Shown here piece after piece: positions 62,901-64,000 of a DNA stretch of 64,000 bases. Origin of the DNA: UBA5614 sp034678545 (lineage in GTDB: Bacteria; Cloacimonadota; Cloacimonadia; Cloacimonadales; Cloacimonadaceae); NCBI GenBank assembly GCA_034678545.1, contig JAXDBS010000095.1:66190-130189 (forward strand), given 5' to 3'. Numbering within the stretch: the first letter of the stretch is position 1; each line of letters opens with the position of its first letter. Position numbers and translations under genes: made by a program. The notes under the pieces were generated by a model. The model searched no databases and was not told the DNA's origin. It was given only the letters and a program-made list of their open reading frames with translations.

Positions 62901-63422
62901 ATTCTGGATCTCTAGGTAATATCTGTCGCCAAACACTTTACGGTACCAATCTGCAGCCTGTTTGGCCAGCTTGTGTTGACTGTCTATAAAGTGTTGGCAG
63001 ATTTCACCTTTTACACACGCGCTCAGGCAGATCAGCCCGTCTGAATACTGTTCCAGGATCTTTTTATTGATCCTGGGTTTGTAGTAGAAGCCCTCCAGGT
63101 ATGATATGGAAGTCAGCTTGATCAGGTTATGGTAACCTGTGTCGTTCATGGCCAGAAGGATCAGATGGTGGCGCTGGTCATTCTTGTTGCTGTCGTCACT
63201 GTAATCTTTATTAATAATATATGCCTCCATGCCAAGGATCGGTTTGATCCCGGCTTTAGTGGCGGTATTATAGAACTCGATGGCACCAAACATGTTGCCG
63301 TGGTCAGTCAGCGCCAGGGCCGGCATTTCATAGCGTGAGGCCAGTTTTACCATCCGGTCGATCCGGCAGGCTCCGTCCAACAGGCTGTACTGAGAGTGGT
63401 TGTGCAGATGAACGAAAGACAT
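59985..63422 (-). CDS. dnaE: DNA polymerase III subunit alpha
   Basis: The replicative polymerase, 1145 residues. PHP domain at the N-terminus (HLHNHSQYSLLDGA, ALTDHGNMFGA), Pol3 catalytic Asp pair in MPDIDIDFCAQGRSK near residue 393, the third Asp in KMDFLGLKTL, a helix-hairpin-helix region, and a C-terminal OB fold (AIGIVVNTIKKRDSKGNPM). The length and layout are those of DnaE1. Its end overlaps the downstream GWxTD gene, tying those genes to dnaE transcription. Confidence 0.97.
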   Translation of the reverse strand: MSFVHLHNHSQYSLLDGACRIDRMVKLASRYEMPALALTDHGNMFGAIEFYNTATKAGIKPILGMEAYIINKDYSDDSNKNDQRHHLILLAMNDTGYHNLIKLTSISYLEGFYYKPRINKKILEQYSDGLICLSACVKGEICQHFIDSQHKLAKQAADWYRKVFGDRYYLEIQNHGMEKEQIAMPQVIKLAREMSIPMVVTNDCHYLQQSDYEAHDILLCIQTGKNLNDPNRMRYNTDKLYFRNPDEMKELYPDVPEAYENTLAIADRVDFNLHYDDFLLPRIETPPEYENMGDYLKQLCLDGLKKKYSETDQEILDRLSYELDVVHRMGFDGYFLVVKDFIDNARKQNVPVGPGRGSAAGSIISYLLDITKVDPLKHNLMFERFLNPDRISMPDIDIDFCAQGRSKVIDYVIQRYGRNSVTQIITYSTLGPKSVIKDVARVLGVSASEANKMTKVIPATSKTLDEALAKSEEFASLMNSNDLYLSILQHSQVLEGLVRQTGIHAAGIVIVPGDLTDYVPLAVSSQKDNENAVLVQYEGKCLEQLKILKMDFLGLKTLTLIYKAAELIAESQNRTIDIDKLPLDDKATYRLLSEGKTDGVFQFESDGMKKYLMELKPNQFEDLIAMVALYRPGPMASIDTYIRRKHGKEKIVYDHPLAERALKETYGVTVYQEQVMQISREMAGFTRGQADSLRSAISKKKGDLMEEFRNKFIEGALVNQVQEKTIHKIWDDWSSFAQYAFNKSHATCYGLVAYQTAWLKAHYPVEFMAALLSLEDNPDKVPYFLEECKRMNISIIPPSINLSNKEFSVNGKEIHFGLRAIKNLGDAAINALIEERKKNGIYKNIFELCKRLDSSAVNKTVLESLIASGALDELEGTRAQKWEVIEIALEYGGDRQRDYKRGQTLLFDLLDSHAEKNSDNPPLPEGEPWSYLHQLEMEKAVLGYYLTGHPLAPYKDLIRLLTFSGTNSNSRNTDKDVTAIGIVVNTIKKRDSKGNPMCFVEMEDLSGKFEVSLFKKDYDRFVNQFELNKIYLVAGNRSFYLIGDEKAIKILPKLVLPFESLPYTLKGEILIELSEDNINDSLLQQIGRLKNNGNGHFTMRLSIGGKNFDSIIVQPQAFEFFPDNDFLGWCKSGGIKLQAMVKTDE

Positions 63423-63492
63423 CTATTCTATCCTTATCTTTTATTCCAATTACATTGCCGATTTTCAAGGCTGCTCTGACTTCATATTGATA

Positions 63493-63999
63493 TCAGGGAT
63501 ATTCTGTCAAAGTAAATCCCATTTTTTTTTCCATCCCCAGCTCAACTGTCAGTTCTTTAGCAAATTGCATCATCGCCAAGGCGTGAGTTCCTTTCCAGAA
63601 GATCTTTCCGCATTTTGGGCAACGCGTGAAATATTGTTGCCCTTGCCTTACCTTATCTGGCAGTAATGCGTCTATTTCCTGCTTGGGAACAGGCACCACC
63701 AGGCAGTTGCAACGCAGGCAGCGGCTGAACAGGCAGAAATGATGAAGGCCTGTATCCCTTATCACTGTTTTGATCTGTTCCCGATAATGATCCGATCGGA
63801 TTTTTACCTGTGAAACAATCCTTGGGATTACCTGTTTGTTTATCCTTGTTATTAGAATCCTGTTTTCTGCCTGGCAGGTGTTCTGCAGTTCGACCAGACC
63901 GCAGGATTCTGCAGACTTGGTGTCAAAACCCAGCATTCTGAGATAGCGGGCCAACCTGGCTAATTCGCAGGTGACCAGAAATTTGACTTCCGCCCTCAG
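63493..63999 (-). CDS. Mut7-C RNase-domain protein (5' end outside window)
   Basis: The frame is open to the right edge. Visible are KFLVTCELARLARYLRMLGF and DTKSAE (the Mut7-C N-terminal motif), ILITRINKQ, and a C-terminal zinc ribbon with CLRC and CPKCGKIFWKGTH. The domain is a PIN-like RNase fold of unknown substrate. In the family the first motif normally has Asp, usually FxVD, and here the position is Thr. The start codon lies outside the window; a TTG at 63954 inside the motif would remove it and is unlikely. Confidence 0.8.
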   Translation of the reverse strand: MRAEVKFLVTCELARLARYLRMLGFDTKSAESCGLVELQNTCQAENRILITRINKQVIPRIVSQVKIRSDHYREQIKTVIRDTGLHHFCLFSRCLRCNCLVVPVPKQEIDALLPDKVRQGQQYFTRCPKCGKIFWKGTHALAMMQFAKELTVELGMEKKMGFTLTEYP

Positions 64000-64000
64000 A

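Noticed and set aside
1..64000. CRISPR arrays, insertion sequences, integrases or phage genes
   Set aside because: I found no spaced direct repeats, transposase or integrase motifs; tRNAs at the left edge show no attachment-site duplication.

Overview
The window reads as one chromosomal segment of a Gram-negative (two-membrane) bacterium. It carries lspA, PorV-like and other outer-membrane proteins, a TonB-like protein and TolQ/TolR proteins. Two GWxTD-domain proteins, FlgD-like C-terminal tails on secreted proteins, and a PorV-type barrel point to the FCB group. A Cloacimonadota (WWE1)-like lineage is my best guess. That is inference from gene content; no 16S rRNA gene lies in the window. 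I see no phage, transposase, plasmid or CRISPR signature.

Layout. (1) 1-14395, + strand: four tRNAs (Thr-UGU, Tyr-GUA, Gly-UCC, Thr-GGU) directly before tuf, then rpmG, tRNA-Trp, secE, nusG, rplK-A-J-L, rpoB, rpoC, rpsL and rpsG, closed by a strong terminator. fusA does not follow rpsG; an EF-G gene lies alone at 37.9-40.0 kb. (2) 14.4-18.3 kb, + strand: a palindromic intergenic repeat, a membrane protein, a 58-residue zinc-ribbon protein, rsmA, and an exported protein overlapping the rsmA end. (3) 18.3-21.98 kb, - strand: a promoter-driven operon dksA-like, lspA, a secreted cohesin/FlgD-tailed protein, a PorV-like protein and a small coiled-coil membrane protein. (4) 22.0-25.4 kb, - strand: an unknown protein, an RlmB-like methyltransferase, tdk, yggT, a DivIVA protein and purine nucleoside phosphorylase. 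Upstream of it is a cluster of DnaA-box sequences. (5) 25.7-34.1 kb: butyrate kinase, dCMP deaminase, pyrR-pyrF, a second copy of the repeat, a thioesterase, murA with a sugar-nucleotide epimerase, and STAS, receiver-ATPase and prmC genes. (6) 34.4-43.7 kb: a MacAB-type ABC exporter, EF-G, a secreted M1 peptidase with an FN3 domain and FlgD-like tail, and a DUF1292 protein.

(7) 44.2-57.0 kb, - strand, is the most unusual part. It encodes an outer-membrane barrel with a coiled-coil tail, a 1933-residue exported TPR protein, a small exported protein, a TolQ/ExbB protein, two different TolR/ExbD proteins, and a TonB-like protein with a cytoplasmic N-terminal domain and a Gly-rich periplasmic stretch. 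A terminator and priA follow. The set resembles the energised envelope-spanning machine of Myxococcus gliding (one TolQ, two TolR, GltG/J-type TonB proteins, TPR proteins). One of the two TolR proteins has Asn where the proton-carrying Asp should be.

(8) 57.1-64.0 kb: yraN (+), two overlapping GWxTD-protein genes coupled to dnaE (-), and a Mut7-C RNase-domain protein running off the right edge.

By eye the first two thirds are GC-richer than the 50-63 kb part. Start codons were chosen by ribosome binding sites and family alignment, and several differ from the longest open frame.
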